Positions 7,493 to 16,923 are shown, counted from the first letter of the stretch. The stretch is 64,000 nucleotides of DNA from Caldicoprobacter oshimai DSM 21659 (GCA_000526435.1 JAGB01000001.1:860502-924501); one strand, 5' to 3'. Notes: a model not told the origin generated them from the sequence alone. A program made the numbers and translations.

Positions 7493-8969
7493 ATAATATT
7501 ATACATATCAGTCCTCCGCTTCCCTCGTTTATGATTCTCTGCAGGGTTTCTTGAATCTTGAACTGAGCATCCTCGGGCATCCTCATCAGCTTGTTGGCCA
7601 GCCCTTCCTTGACCAGCTCATGCAGGGACTTGCCGAATATGTTGGTCTCCCATATCTTTGCAGGATCGTTTTCGAACTCCTCCAGCAGGTACCTTACCAG
7701 CTCCTCGCTCTGCCTCTCTGTACCCACAATGGGAGATACCTCGGTCTGAATGTCTACGCGTATGAAGTGCAAGGAAGGTGCACTGGCTTTAAGCCGCACG
7801 CCAAACCGGCTGCCCTGTTTCACGATTTCAGGCTCTTCCAGCCTCAGCTCTTCCATAGAGGGCGGCACCACCCCATACCCCGTTTCCCGGACATCGCGCA
7901 GTGCGTTGGCAATTCGGTCATACTCCTTCTTGGCTATAGCCAGCTGCTTCATCAGGCCTATCAGCTGGTAATCACCTTCAATCTCATAGCCACACTCTTC
8001 GCCCAGCACCTTGTAAAACATGCCGGGCTTGACATCTATGTTGATGGCCACCTTCCCATTCCCCAGGTTTATATTGCTCACCCTGGGCGGCTCTATATGC
8101 TCCAGTTGCTCTTCTTGGCCACCAATCTTCTCTATGTCCCGCACCCTGTACACATCCTGGGTGATGCCCTTTACATATTCCAGTATGTATTTGACAAGCC
8201 AGTGGTCTTCATCAAGGCTCTGGACCCACTTGGGAACGTCGATCCGTATCTCGGTCAGCGGGAACTCAAACAGCACCGTGCTCAATATGTTATGTATGTC
8301 CTCTGTAGTAAGGTTTAACACATCAAGGGCCAGCACCGGCACGTCATATTTCTCCTCCAGGGCATCCCTCAACATAAGGGTCTCTTGGGCAGTAGGATTT
8401 TTTGAGTTGAGGATTATTATAAAGGGCTTGTTGAGCTCTTTGAGCTCCCTGACGACCCTTTCCTCGGCCTCCACATAGTTCACCCTGGGAATGTCTGTGA
8501 TGCTCCCGTCGGTGGTAACCACAAGGCCTATGGTTGAATGGTCGGTAATCACCTTTCTGGTGCCCAGCTCGGCCGCCTCTTCAAAAGGTATATCGTAGTC
8601 AAACCAGGGCGTGCGAACCATGCGCGGGCCGTCCCCCTCCATGTGCCCTATGGCTCCCTTGACCAGGTAGCCCACGCAGTCGACCATCCTCACCTTAAGA
8701 TTGGCGGTCCCCTTTATAGTAATCTCCACGGCCTCATTGGGAACAAACTTGGGTTGGGTGGTCATGATGGTGCGCCCTGTCCCGCTCTGAGGCAGCTCAT
8801 CCTTTGCGCGTTCCTTCTTAAACCCGTTTTCCATGTTTGGCAAAACCAGCAGTTCCATGATTTTCTTAATTAGCGTTGACTTGCCCGTTCGAACAGGCCC
8901 TACAACCCCTATGTATATATCGCCATCGGTTCGTTCAGCTATGTCCCGATACAAGTCAAATTTCTCCAT
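7491..8969 (-). CDS. spoIVA: Stage IV sporulation protein A, spore coat assembly ATPase
   Basis: SpoIVA polymerises on the forespore surface using ATP and forms the base layer of the spore coat. The 492-residue protein is full length. It begins MEKFDLYRDIAERTDGDIY with the Walker A motif GPVRTGKST at residues 24-32, then a GTPase-like core with VDCVGY (Walker B) and LNSKNPT. The C-terminus ends GSGGLICIIL, close to the conserved membrane-contact end of SpoIVA. The frame is open 20 codons further, but ATG at 8969 has GGAGGGGG 5 bases upstream and the family start. The order der-plsY-gpsA-spoIVA is a common Clostridia arrangement. Expression is expected under the mother-cell sigma-E; I did not identify a clear promoter in the 190-base gap to gpsA. 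Confidence 0.97.
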   Translation of the reverse strand: MEKFDLYRDIAERTDGDIYIGVVGPVRTGKSTLIKKIMELLVLPNMENGFKKERAKDELPQSGTGRTIMTTQPKFVPNEAVEITIKGTANLKVRMVDCVGYLVKGAIGHMEGDGPRMVRTPWFDYDIPFEEAAELGTRKVITDHSTIGLVVTTDGSITDIPRVNYVEAEERVVRELKELNKPFIIILNSKNPTAQETLMLRDALEEKYDVPVLALDVLNLTTEDIHNILSTVLFEFPLTEIRIDVPKWVQSLDEDHWLVKYILEYVKGITQDVYRVRDIEKIGGQEEQLEHIEPPRVSNINLGNGKVAINIDVKPGMFYKVLGEECGYEIEGDYQLIGLMKQLAIAKKEYDRIANALRDVRETGYGVVPPSMEELRLEEPEIVKQGSRFGVRLKASAPSLHFIRVDIQTEVSPIVGTERQSEELVRYLLEEFENDPAKIWETNIFGKSLHELVKEGLANKLMRMPEDAQFKIQETLQRIINEGSGGLICIIL

Positions 8970-9157
8970 CCGTCCCCCTCCTTTTCTTCTTGGCATCGTC
9001 GATATATAACGCCGTGTAACTTCGCCCAACTTCGGCCGAATCGAAACATCGCCTCATCCAACAGCCGTCCAATCACGATTTTGCATTAGTAATATATATT
9101 GGAGGGAGACAAAAAATATGACAAGTAGTCAAAAAAATGGCATTCCATCAAGGTGCA

Positions 9158-10186
9158 TTACCATTTTATGTCCATACTGCTTACCACTTCTTCTATCTCA
9201 TGGGTCTTGCTTCTCAACATCAGCTCGGTCACCGCTTCTTTGGGGTCCTTGCCCTCGAACAGCACATGATAGAGCTGTTCTGTTATAGGCATTGAGACAC
9301 CGTGCTTCTTTGCCAGCTGATAAGCCGCTTTGCATGTAGTGACCCCTTCCACCACCATTCCAATGCTGTCCAACACCTCGTCAAGAGGTCTGCCCTGGCC
9401 TATGAGAATCCCGGCCCTTCTATTGCGGCTGTGCATGCTGGTACACGTCACTACCAGATCTCCTATGCCGGCCAGACCGGCAAACGTCAAAGGATGAGCA
9501 CCCATGGCTTGCCCCAGCCTGGATATCTCGGCTATACCCCTGGTAATAAGCGCTGCCTTGCTGTTGTCTCCAAACCCCAGCCCATCGCTGATGCCAGCCG
9601 CCAGGGCAATTATGTTTTTAAGGGCTCCTCCCATCTCAACGCCTATGACGTCCGGATTGGTGTACACCCTGAATTTGGGACCCATGAAGACGTCCTGTAC
9701 AAACTCGGCATCTTCCTTCCTGTAGGAAGCACACACCACAGCTGTAGGGATGTCGCGTCCCACTTCCTCAGCATGGCTTGGACCCGAAAGAACGGCAATG
9801 CGCGCAGCAGGTACTTCCTGTTCAATGACCTGCGAAAGGCGCAGAAACGTATCCATTTCAAGCCCCTTTGCCACGTTGACCACCACATGGCCTGAAGGTA
9901 CAAAAGGGGCTATCTGCCGTGCCATACCCCTTATATACTGCGACGGTACAGCCAGTACCGTCAGCTCTGCACCCTTTAAAGCCTCCTCTACTGACTGAGT
10001 GGGAAACACATTGCTGGGTATCAGCACCCCCGGAAGATACTTTATATTCTCCCTTGCTTTTTCAATCTGCTCACATATCTCCTTTTCCCTCACCCACAGC
10101 TTGACCTCTATACCCTTCTTGGCCAGCATGGCGGACAACGCCGTGCCCCAACTGCCTGCTCCGATAATTGCGACTCTATGTACCAT
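9158..10186 (-). CDS. gpsA: NAD(P)-dependent glycerol-3-phosphate dehydrogenase
   Basis: GpsA reduces dihydroxyacetone phosphate to glycerol 3-phosphate, the backbone for phospholipids. The N-terminal Rossmann motif GAGSWGTALSAMLA is at residues 7-20. LSGPSHAEEVGRDIPTAVV and the C-terminal block KNIIALAAGISDGLGFGDN-SKAALITRG (given here in two parts) contain the catalytic Lys and substrate-binding residues. Length (about 342) is normal. ATG at 10186 follows GAGAGG by 7 bases; a TTG two codons earlier is possible. It stands 70 bases after plsY, whose product uses glycerol 3-phosphate, so the two steps are encoded together. Confidence 0.97.
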   Translation of the reverse strand: MVHRVAIIGAGSWGTALSAMLAKKGIEVKLWVREKEICEQIEKARENIKYLPGVLIPSNVFPTQSVEEALKGAELTVLAVPSQYIRGMARQIAPFVPSGHVVVNVAKGLEMDTFLRLSQVIEQEVPAARIAVLSGPSHAEEVGRDIPTAVVCASYRKEDAEFVQDVFMGPKFRVYTNPDVIGVEMGGALKNIIALAAGISDGLGFGDNSKAALITRGIAEISRLGQAMGAHPLTFAGLAGIGDLVVTCTSMHSRNRRAGILIGQGRPLDEVLDSIGMVVEGVTTCKAAYQLAKKHGVSMPITEQLYHVLFEGKDPKEAVTELMLRSKTHEIEEVVSSMDIKW

Positions 10187-10256
10187 ACGCAATCCTCTCC
10201 CCGTATTCTATGCTCCGACTCATACCCCTTCATTGTGTCTCTAGCTGCTGCCCGGC

Positions 10257-10853
10257 TTATTGCACTCTTGCCCGTTCACCCAGCTTATTTTCCTTCCCCT
10301 CTATCAGCCTGGATATATTGCTCCTGTGCCTGTACAAAGCCAGTCCCCCGACTAGCACTCCAAACAGCACCATCTTCCAATCATATCCGAACATGACCAG
10401 CAGTATGGGAAACAGAATAGCCGCCGTGATAGACCCCAGAGAAACGTACCTGGTTACGGCGATTATAATCACCCCTATCACAAAGAGTATGATGCTAATG
10501 AGGGGGAAGAGTACCAGCAGCACTCCAAACGAAGTGGCTATCCCCTTGCCTCCTCTGAAATTGAGAAATACCGGCCAATTGTGCCCCACAATAGCAGCAA
10601 ACCCTGCCAGAGCAGCACCTGTCTCACCGCCCATCCATCTCCCTATGAGGGCGGCCAAAACCCCTTTCAGGATGTCAGCCAAAAATACCGCAATACCGGC
10701 TTTAACGCCCAGCACTCGAAGCACGTTGGTGGCCCCCGCATTGCCGCTGCCGTACTGCCTTATATCGATGTTTCTGACTATCTTCCCCGCCAAAAAAGAC
10801 GGCGGAATGCTGCCCAGCAGGTAACCTGCAAGAACGGCAATAAGCAGCTTCAC
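10257..10853 (-). CDS. plsY: Acyl-phosphate:glycerol-3-phosphate acyltransferase
   Basis: PlsY moves an acyl group from acyl phosphate to glycerol 3-phosphate in the membrane, the first step of phospholipid assembly. The 198-residue protein has about five membrane segments and three PlsY signatures: GSIPPSFLAG near the N-terminus, GSGNAGATNVLR (about residues 36-47), and FLNFRGGKGIATSFG (about 99-113). GTG at 10853 is chosen because GGAGG lies 7 bases before it; a TTG five codons upstream overlaps that site. It is followed by gpsA. Confidence 0.96.
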   Translation of the reverse strand: MKLLIAVLAGYLLGSIPPSFLAGKIVRNIDIRQYGSGNAGATNVLRVLGVKAGIAVFLADILKGVLAALIGRWMGGETGAALAGFAAIVGHNWPVFLNFRGGKGIATSFGVLLVLFPLISIILFVIGVIIIAVTRYVSLGSITAAILFPILLVMFGYDWKMVLFGVLVGGLALYRHRSNISRLIEGKENKLGERARVQ

Positions 10854-10900
10854 GCTCGCACCTCCCAAATTCCTACCTTTCCAACCCCTTTATCTCTTCT

Positions 10901-12214
10901 TTAACTTCTCTGGCGCACCAGCAACCTTATGGGAGTTCCAGTCAGGCCGAACGTTTTGCGCAGGTAATTCTCCAGATACCTCTGATAGGAATCATGCATG
11001 AGCTCAGGGTCATTGACAAACAGGACAAAGGTGGGTGGCTTGACCGAAACCTGAGTCGCATAATAAATCTTGAGCATCCTGCCTTTTTCCGAAGGCGGAG
11101 CAGCCACGGCCACCGCGTCCGAGATGCAGTCGTTGAGCACCCCAGTGGAAACCCGCATGGTATACCGGCTGTACACCTCATCCACCAGCTCTAAAACTCT
11201 ATGTACCCTTTGGCCCGTCTTGGCCGATATAAATACCATAGGAGCATAGGCAATAAAGCCCAGCCTCTGCAGGATGCGGTTCTTGTATTCCTCCATCGTA
11301 TAGGTATCCTTTTCTACCAGGTCCCATTTGTTGACCACTATCACCGACGCTTTCCCTTCATCGTGCACCAGGCCGGCAATCTTGGCATCTTGCTCAGCCA
11401 CCGGCTGGGTGGCATCAAGCATGATGAGGGCAACGTCGCACCGCCTTATAGCGGCCAGGGCCCGGAGTACGCTGTAACGCTCCAGAGCCTCATTTATGCG
11501 GCTTTTCCTGCGGATCCCAGCCGTATCGATGATCACGTATTTCTTGCCTTCCATCTCAAAAAGAGTGTCGATAGCATCTCTTGTGGTGCCCGGAATATCG
11601 CTCACTATGACCCGCTCTTCGCCTAGGATACGGTTTACCAGCGAAGATTTGCCCACATTGGGCCTGCCCACTACAGCTATCTTTATTATCTGGTCTTCTT
11701 CCTCTTCAACCTCTTTATCGGGCAGGTGTTTCACCACCCTGTCCAGAAGGTCGCCTATCCCCCTCTTGTGGATTGACGAAATGCCAATGGGCTCACCCAA
11801 TCCCAGGCTGTAAAATTCCAGTACCATCGACTCATCCTCATAGTTATCGATTTTGTTTACCGCCAGCACCACAGGTTTCCGTGTTTTGCGCAGGAAATTG
11901 GCTATTTGCAGGTCAGCCGGCGTTACCCCCACCTGCCCATCCACGAGAAAGATAATCACATCGGCGGTATCTATGGCAATCTCCACCTGTCGCCTTATAT
12001 GAACCAGCAGCTCATCATCGCTTTCGGTGTCCAGGCCTCCTGTATCTACCAGAGTAAATTTCCTGTTCAGCCATTCGGCATCGGCATAAATCCTGTCACG
12101 GGTCACCCCCGGCTGGTCATCCACTATGGATATCCTCTTGCCAACAATTTGATTAAAAAAGGTGGACTTTCCAACGTTAGGGCGACCCACAATGGCTACT
12201 ATGGGTTTATCCAT
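10901..12214 (-). CDS. der: Ribosome-associated double GTPase Der (EngA)
   Basis: Der has two tandem GTPase domains and acts in 50S ribosome maturation. Domain 1 starts KPIVAIVGRPNVGKSTFFNQ with DTGG and NKID motifs. Domain 2 begins IKIAVVGRPNVGKSSLVNR near residue 177, with DTAGIRRK and VNKWD. A C-terminal KH-like domain ends RLLVRQRS. About 437 residues, normal. ATG at 12214 matches the usual family start; TTG/ATG codons further up (to 12244) remain open and the ribosome site is not decisive. The gene is 35 bases after the DUF512 protein, an arrangement seen in many Clostridia. Confidence 0.96.
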   Translation of the reverse strand: MDKPIVAIVGRPNVGKSTFFNQIVGKRISIVDDQPGVTRDRIYADAEWLNRKFTLVDTGGLDTESDDELLVHIRRQVEIAIDTADVIIFLVDGQVGVTPADLQIANFLRKTRKPVVLAVNKIDNYEDESMVLEFYSLGLGEPIGISSIHKRGIGDLLDRVVKHLPDKEVEEEEDQIIKIAVVGRPNVGKSSLVNRILGEERVIVSDIPGTTRDAIDTLFEMEGKKYVIIDTAGIRRKSRINEALERYSVLRALAAIRRCDVALIMLDATQPVAEQDAKIAGLVHDEGKASVIVVNKWDLVEKDTYTMEEYKNRILQRLGFIAYAPMVFISAKTGQRVHRVLELVDEVYSRYTMRVSTGVLNDCISDAVAVAAPPSEKGRMLKIYYATQVSVKPPTFVLFVNDPELMHDSYQRYLENYLRKTFGLTGTPIRLLVRQRS

Positions 12215-12248
12215 CTCTCCATCACACCCCTCTTTCAACGGCATCTGT

Positions 12249-13577
12249 CTATCTTTGATATGCTATCTTTGATACGGTTTCAAGGAGCTCTCTGCCATCT
12301 ACAGGAACCGGGATAACGGGAACACCCAGCGATGCGCTTAAGCTTTCCAGGGTGATATCGTCCAAAAACACATCTTCGCCTCTGCGGAGCATGGTAGAGG
12401 GTATGAGCAGTGCCTGTCCCAAATCTTTATCCTTAAGCTGGGCTATCATATCCCCTCCCGTTATCAGCCCTGCCACCGTAACGCTCTCGCCAAAAAAGCA
12501 GTTGACAACGGGATAAACATGCACAGTCACTCCCATGGCCTGCTGCACCCTGTCCATCAGCGCCCTTATGGTGGGATAGGCCGATACTCCTGTAGCCACC
12601 GAGATCTCCCTTACAGCCACTCTTCTGCCGCGATAATCATCGATGGCCTCATCGAATTCACGAACCAGCTTAGCTATCAATCCTACCCCGTTCTCGATCT
12701 GAGGAAAGTCCTCGTATTCCTCATAAGGAGGAAATTCTTTGCCGGCCAGGATATAGAACTCATCAGCCGCAAACACAAATGCGGTATCGCTTTCTTTACG
12801 GCATTTCCTCTGCCACTTTTCCACCTGCTCCAGAACCCGGGCGGCAGACTCCGCATCAAAGGACAGTATGTCCTCAAGCCCCTGACGGTATTTGGTCAGG
12901 CCAACGGGCACCACCGCCACCGACTTTACTATAGACCTCATGTTCCACAGGTCGGATAGCGTGCGCTCCAGCTCTGCACCATCGTTCCAGTTGCGGCACA
13001 GCACGATCTGACAGTGTATAGATATACCCGCCTTTTCAAACTCCTTCAAGATGTTGAGTACTTCTCCCGCTCGCTTGTTTCCCATCATCCGCTGGCGCAG
13101 CTGGGGGTTGGTGGTGTGCACCGAAACGTACAGAGGGCTTATATGCCTAGACGTTATTCGCTTTACATCCTTTTCGGTCAAGTTGGTAAGGGTTATATAG
13201 TTTCCCATCAAAAAGGATAGGCGCCAGTCATCATCCTTATAGTAAAGGGTGGAGCGCATGCCCCTGGGCAGCTGATCTATAAAACAAAATATGCAACGGT
13301 TACGACATGCCCGCTGCCTGTCCATGAGGGGCTGCTCAAAAGTCAGACCTAAGTCCTCGTCAAGGTCCTTTTCGATCTCCAGCTCCCATACCTGCCCGTC
13401 GCTCTTCTCTATAGTAATGTTTACCTCCTCGATGCTCGTCCATTCCATATAATCCAGGATATCCTCTACCGCCCGCCCGTTGATGGCCACCAAAAAATCT
13501 CCCGGCTCTATACCCATCTCTTCAGCAATGCTGCCGGCCTCTACCCCTGCAATCCTGTGTTTTTTAATCAGCTCCAA
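12249..13577 (-). CDS. DUF512 radical SAM protein with N-terminal PDZ domain
   Basis: 442 residues. An N-terminal PDZ-like domain (residues 1-60: AGVEAGSIAEEMGIEPGDFLVAING, cited here as two adjoining parts AGVEAGSIAEEMGIEPGD and FLVAING) precedes a radical SAM core with C-R-N-R-C-I-F-C, the Cx3Cx2C cluster motif, at about residues 88-97. The C-terminal DUF512 region contains VTVAGLITGGD and LLPSTMLRRGEDVFLDD-like sequence (here LIPSTMLRRGEDVFLDD). The family (TIGR03279) lies next to der in many Clostridia; its reaction is unknown. TTG at 13577 follows GGGGAGA closely and is the best start visible, though spacing is short. Confidence 0.87.
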   Translation of the reverse strand: MELIKKHRIAGVEAGSIAEEMGIEPGDFLVAINGRAVEDILDYMEWTSIEEVNITIEKSDGQVWELEIEKDLDEDLGLTFEQPLMDRQRACRNRCIFCFIDQLPRGMRSTLYYKDDDWRLSFLMGNYITLTNLTEKDVKRITSRHISPLYVSVHTTNPQLRQRMMGNKRAGEVLNILKEFEKAGISIHCQIVLCRNWNDGAELERTLSDLWNMRSIVKSVAVVPVGLTKYRQGLEDILSFDAESAARVLEQVEKWQRKCRKESDTAFVFAADEFYILAGKEFPPYEEYEDFPQIENGVGLIAKLVREFDEAIDDYRGRRVAVREISVATGVSAYPTIRALMDRVQQAMGVTVHVYPVVNCFFGESVTVAGLITGGDMIAQLKDKDLGQALLIPSTMLRRGEDVFLDDITLESLSASLGVPVIPVPVDGRELLETVSKIAYQR

Positions 13578-13667
13578 CCTCTCCCCATTTTAAAATTTAT
13601 TAGCTGTTTATAGCACCTGCTACTAAATATGGTCACACTTCTATTATCATGCAAAATCGGCGTCAAG

Positions 13668-14153
13668 TCAATAACAATCGTTTTGTGCAGCAAGAGTCTG
13701 CTTGACCCTGGTCACCAAATCCACCAGAAGTGGATAGCTCCTCCTTATACCCCATATGGTCATAGGCCTGCCTATAAACGGAATGCCCAGCTTTCTGGAT
13801 GTGACCCCGCCTATGGCGGTCATGGGATGAAGCTGCACCAGAGCACTGACAAACAGCACTTCCCGTTGCGAAATACCACTGGCGTTGAGATAACTTTTAA
13901 TGGCGGGTATGACCACGCTTTTCCCATCCTTCATCCCCACAACGTAAACATCCCATCCCAGGTCATCCCGTCCCATGTATATCGGCGTGCCTAGCTCTTT
14001 ACTATCCATTTTATCATAAAAGGGTATGGCTTTAAACTCGGAAGTTTCGGGTATACGGTCATGGGGGAGATAATTCAAGTGGATGGAAGCGCATGTGATG
14101 GATGTATGAGCCCCTCCATAGCAGTGATAAAACAGGACTCCCACCCGTTTCAC
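13668..14153 (-). CDS. DUF3189 family protein (copy 2)
   Basis: 161 residues of the DUF3189 family, found mostly in spore-forming Clostridia and of unknown function. Visible features are the start VGVLFYHCYGGAHTSI, in which a C-Y-G-G-x-H-T-S segment resembles a nucleotide- or phosphate-binding loop, and GGVTSRKLGIPFIGRPMTIW near the C-terminus. The first bases overlap the last four of the upstream DUF3189 gene, so translation is probably coupled. GTG at 14153 or GTG at 14144 could start it; GAGAGG fits the latter slightly better. It precedes the DUF512-der block. Confidence 0.78.
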   Translation of the reverse strand: MKRVGVLFYHCYGGAHTSITCASIHLNYLPHDRIPETSEFKAIPFYDKMDSKELGTPIYMGRDDLGWDVYVVGMKDGKSVVIPAIKSYLNASGISQREVLFVSALVQLHPMTAIGGVTSRKLGIPFIGRPMTIWGIRRSYPLLVDLVTRVKQTLAAQNDCY

Positions 14154-14629
14154 CTCTCTTTGTTACTTTGCCTGGCCTCCTTTAGCCTTTGCTTTTCCTC
14201 ATTGACAGCTTTGGCCAGGCATCTGTATTTATGCCCAAACCAGTAATAAAACAGCTTTTCACAAAACCGGCTGTTGACGCCGTGTGCCAGCAAAAAGCCT
14301 ATAACCCTGGGCAAAACCCCTTCTATCCTTCCCACATCAATATGATAGAGCTCCTCGTCCAGCTTAAATATTCTATTCATGTGCGTCTGGGCTCTCTGTA
14401 TGACCGAAAAAAACCTTTTGCATCCAAGTGCATATATCTCCCTTAGCTCTTCATCCACTCCTACGTATATTAAATTCCCGTACTGTTCTCCGTATAAGCG
14501 GCACATCTCAAAATGTCCTTTTATGAGCTGATTGTTTGGAAGCCTGTCGCCCTTGTATACCCCTGCATGAAGTGCAGCCATCAAGTATGCTCCATAAGTT
14601 CCCCTGTAACCGCAGTATATGACTTTCAA
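14150..14629 (-). CDS. DUF3189 family protein (copy 1)
   Basis: About 159 residues. It starts LKVIYCGYRGTYGAYLMAAL, where C-G-Y-R-G-T-Y replaces the C-Y-G-G-x-H-T motif of the next gene, and contains LLAHGVNSRFCEKLFYYWFG. It is a divergent paralog of its neighbour, so the two may form a heteromer. TTG at 14629 has AGAGGAG 9 bases upstream; an in-frame TTG at 14650 lies before that site. Function unknown. A 17-bp motif shared with the yjbQ upstream region lies 55 bases upstream. Confidence 0.75.
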   Translation of the reverse strand: MKVIYCGYRGTYGAYLMAALHAGVYKGDRLPNNQLIKGHFEMCRLYGEQYGNLIYVGVDEELREIYALGCKRFFSVIQRAQTHMNRIFKLDEELYHIDVGRIEGVLPRVIGFLLAHGVNSRFCEKLFYYWFGHKYRCLAKAVNEEKQRLKEARQSNKER

Positions 14630-14684
14630 CTCCGGTTTCTCCTCTCTCAAAACTTTTAAATTAAAGCCTAAAATTATTGATTTT

Positions 14685-14701
14685 AAAGTCTATTTTGCTG
14701 C
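14685..14701. repeat. Shared 17-bp motif AAAGTCTATTTTGCTGC, copy 1
   Basis: The identical 17 bases occur at 18876-18892, and 13 of them at 20829-20841. Copies 1 and 2 lie 35-60 bases upstream of minus-strand starts, so the motif may be part of a promoter or operator. In the minus direction it reads GCAGCAAAATAGACTTT. Confidence 0.5.
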
Positions 14702-14795
14702 AAAATCAAAATTTAAACTCATAATGAAATTACGCAACCCCTATACACAAGACAACATCTGCACCATTGGGACAATGTAGACCTTTACAAAACAC

Positions 14796-14831
14796 AAAAC
14801 CGAGCTGCTGGACCTGCCAGCAACCCGGTTA
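14796..14831 (-). terminator. Intrinsic terminator of spoIIP
   Basis: On the minus strand ACCGGGTTGCTGG pairs with CCAGCAGCTCGGT (one mismatch region) around a short loop and is followed by TTTGTGTTTTG. It lies about 10 bases past the spoIIP stop. Confidence 0.8.
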
Positions 14832-14840
14832 CCGGTACCA

Positions 14841-15974
14841 TCATTCCCTCTTTTGCTGGTCATCATCCTTACCGGAATTCCCCGTAATCTTTGAAAACAT
14901 CTCTCTCGGTCCACCGCTCAGTACCATAAATATCCCTGTTCCAAAGGCCAGCAACAGTACCAGCCACAGTATTCCCCTTCCACTACCGCGTTGAACTTCT
15001 TCATCTATAGGCCTCGGTCGGTAAGTCCCCTTGTCCTCGCCTTCTTGGGTCTTACCCTGTATGGTACCCCCGAACATGGCCTTGTCCACCACATCGGCCA
15101 TATGCCGCGCCGACCTTTGCGCCGATTCCTTGCTGTTTTCGTGGGTGCCAAACTCAAATATCAATGAGCGCGGGGAAAGCTCCTGATTGTATGCCCCTGC
15201 CCCTATATATATATCCTTTATAAGCCCGGGATATACTTTATCGGCCACTGCCTTGATCTTGTAAGCCAGCTCCTCGTTGGCCTTTCTGTTCTGATTCCTT
15301 GAGCCCACCACGATTCTAACCTTGGTCATGGGCTGTCCCGCCACTCTGGTAACGTAAATGCGGCCGGGTACGGCATCCCTGTGTATATCAAAGATAGCGG
15401 CAACCGGCGAATACTGCCTTATCAGGTTGATGGCCGTCTGCCTGGAACGCCTGTATGCCCCGGCATCATGGGGGTCGTGGGGTGTTTTGTCAAGTACCAC
15501 GTTAATTCCTCTCTCTCGTAAGGCATCTCTGAAGGCCTCAGCCACATCAAAAATGCCTCCACCACCAGGTCGACTGTGGGTACCATCCGATGGCGCATAG
15601 GATTCATCGCTGTGCGTGCAGTACAGCAGTATATTCCCCCTCTTATCAACCTGTGGTGCCAGCGCATCTACCGAATCTACAAGCTCCTCTATTTCTGGGA
15701 GCTTAACGTCACCCATGTATTTGAGTACAGCTCTCTTTTTTTCTTTATCCACCGAAATGACGGAATAACGCTTGTTATCGCTGCTGATGTATTCATCCTT
15801 TACCAGTACTTCTCTGGCCATCATGGTCAGCTCTTTGCCCGCCTCATCAATCAGGGTATAGTACCCCGGCTCTTTTTCGAACCAGTCGTCGGCACATACA
15901 TTGGGAGCGTAACAGCTCATGGCAATGGCAATCAAAAAGCACACAACTACAACCTTGCTCATTTTCCTACTCAT
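14841..15974 (-). CDS. spoIIP: Stage II sporulation protein P, cell-wall amidase/endopeptidase
   Basis: SpoIIP cuts septal peptidoglycan together with SpoIID and SpoIIM so that the mother cell can engulf the forespore. The protein has an N-terminal signal/anchor (about residues 5-22), then the catalytic domain: LLYCTHSDESYAP with zinc-ligand His and Glu, FDIHRDAVPG with a second His, and LIFEFGTHENS with Glu. A C-terminal hydrophobic helix (GILWLVLLLAFGTGIFMVL) near residue 350 would anchor it a second time, unusual but known in Clostridia. ATG at 15974 has GGAGGTG 8 bases before it. It overlaps the DUF1614 stop by 8 bases. SpoIID and SpoIIM are not in the window. Confidence 0.93.
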   Translation of the reverse strand: MSRKMSKVVVVCFLIAIAMSCYAPNVCADDWFEKEPGYYTLIDEAGKELTMMAREVLVKDEYISSDNKRYSVISVDKEKKRAVLKYMGDVKLPEIEELVDSVDALAPQVDKRGNILLYCTHSDESYAPSDGTHSRPGGGGIFDVAEAFRDALRERGINVVLDKTPHDPHDAGAYRRSRQTAINLIRQYSPVAAIFDIHRDAVPGRIYVTRVAGQPMTKVRIVVGSRNQNRKANEELAYKIKAVADKVYPGLIKDIYIGAGAYNQELSPRSLIFEFGTHENSKESAQRSARHMADVVDKAMFGGTIQGKTQEGEDKGTYRPRPIDEEVQRGSGRGILWLVLLLAFGTGIFMVLSGGPREMFSKITGNSGKDDDQQKRE

Positions 15975-16659
15975 TTCCATCACCTCCCGCATTTTCACCG
16001 CCTTCCCCGCCTTTTTTCATAAAAGAACCGTCCTGATAGACCATGGCTTTTTTGGCCGTTCCACCCTGTATTCGCTCGCGAAACTCTCCTACAACCTCTG
16101 CCAGTATCACCGCCAGCAAACCTGCAATTACCACAGCATCCACCGCTCCTGCACCGCCCAAACGAATTCTAGTTGGAATACCCCTCAACATGTTTTCAAT
16201 CCACTGGGCCAAGTCTGCCAGAAGCACGCCCAGCACGCCAGCTATGAAAGAGGCCCTGCGTGAGCGTCCAAACAGATACCCAATAATTCCGGCGATGACA
16301 CCATAGACATAATTGGGATCAATCATAATGGTCTCAGGCTCTGAAGGCATATAGCGCCCGGCAAGATATACTCCTAAAGCCGATAGCACAGCCGCTATAG
16401 CTGCTCTGGCTCTTTCCATTCCCGTACCGGCTTTGGCAAACAGATATATGACTAGGATAAGCGGAACAACAGCTCCGCCGATATTTATATAGAAATTCCT
16501 TCCCAGCGGTATGTCCGGGATGAGGCTGCCTACAAATATGGCTACCATAAACAGAACAGCCGTTTTATCGCTCAAGCGCATCCTATCCAGTATGCGCTGG
16601 CCAATGCCAAAGAGCACTAAAATGGTCGCTACTATAAGGAGCGTCAGTCCCAAAGGCAT
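15967..16659 (-). CDS. DUF1614 multi-span membrane protein
   Basis: 230 residues, matching DUF1614. It begins MPLGLTLLIVATILVLFG and has about six or seven hydrophobic segments, with the conserved central stretch GRNFYINIGGAVVPLILVIY and the C-terminal GGAGAVDAVVIAGLLAVILAE. The charged, glycine-rich tail (KKGGEGGENAGGDGNE) ends over the start of spoIIP, so the two are probably translated together. Function is unknown; the pairing with spoIIP suggests a sporulation role, which is only inference. ATG at 16659 follows AAAGGTGGAG. Confidence 0.82.
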   Translation of the reverse strand: MPLGLTLLIVATILVLFGIGQRILDRMRLSDKTAVLFMVAIFVGSLIPDIPLGRNFYINIGGAVVPLILVIYLFAKAGTGMERARAAIAAVLSALGVYLAGRYMPSEPETIMIDPNYVYGVIAGIIGYLFGRSRRASFIAGVLGVLLADLAQWIENMLRGIPTRIRLGGAGAVDAVVIAGLLAVILAEVVGEFRERIQGGTAKKAMVYQDGSFMKKGGEGGENAGGDGNE

Positions 16660-16783
16660 TGTACTCCACCTTTCCTTTAACTTTTATTTGTTTTCCATTT
16701 TATATTTCCCTGAGTACAAGCCTTATATTCTTTTATTGAAACACGTACAGCATTTATAAAGCTCACCTTTACCTCCAACAAAA

Positions 16784-16823
16784 AACTCCTACAAATAACA
16801 TGAATTTGTTATTTGTAGGAGTT
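16784..16823 (-). terminator. Strong intrinsic terminator after the PK_C-like gene
   Basis: AACTCCTACAAATAACA (16784-16800) pairs perfectly with 16807-16823 (17 bp, 6-base loop). The minus strand continues TTTTTTG. It separates the upstream gene from the DUF1614-spoIIP unit. Confidence 0.88.
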
Positions 16824-16923
16824 ATCGGCACTTTCGCGCATTTACGGCGAACTCCATCGCCTGGCATTTAATTTTAACCATATTAATAACCCACATTATC
16901 TAGCAAGGCAACAGCTACACAAA

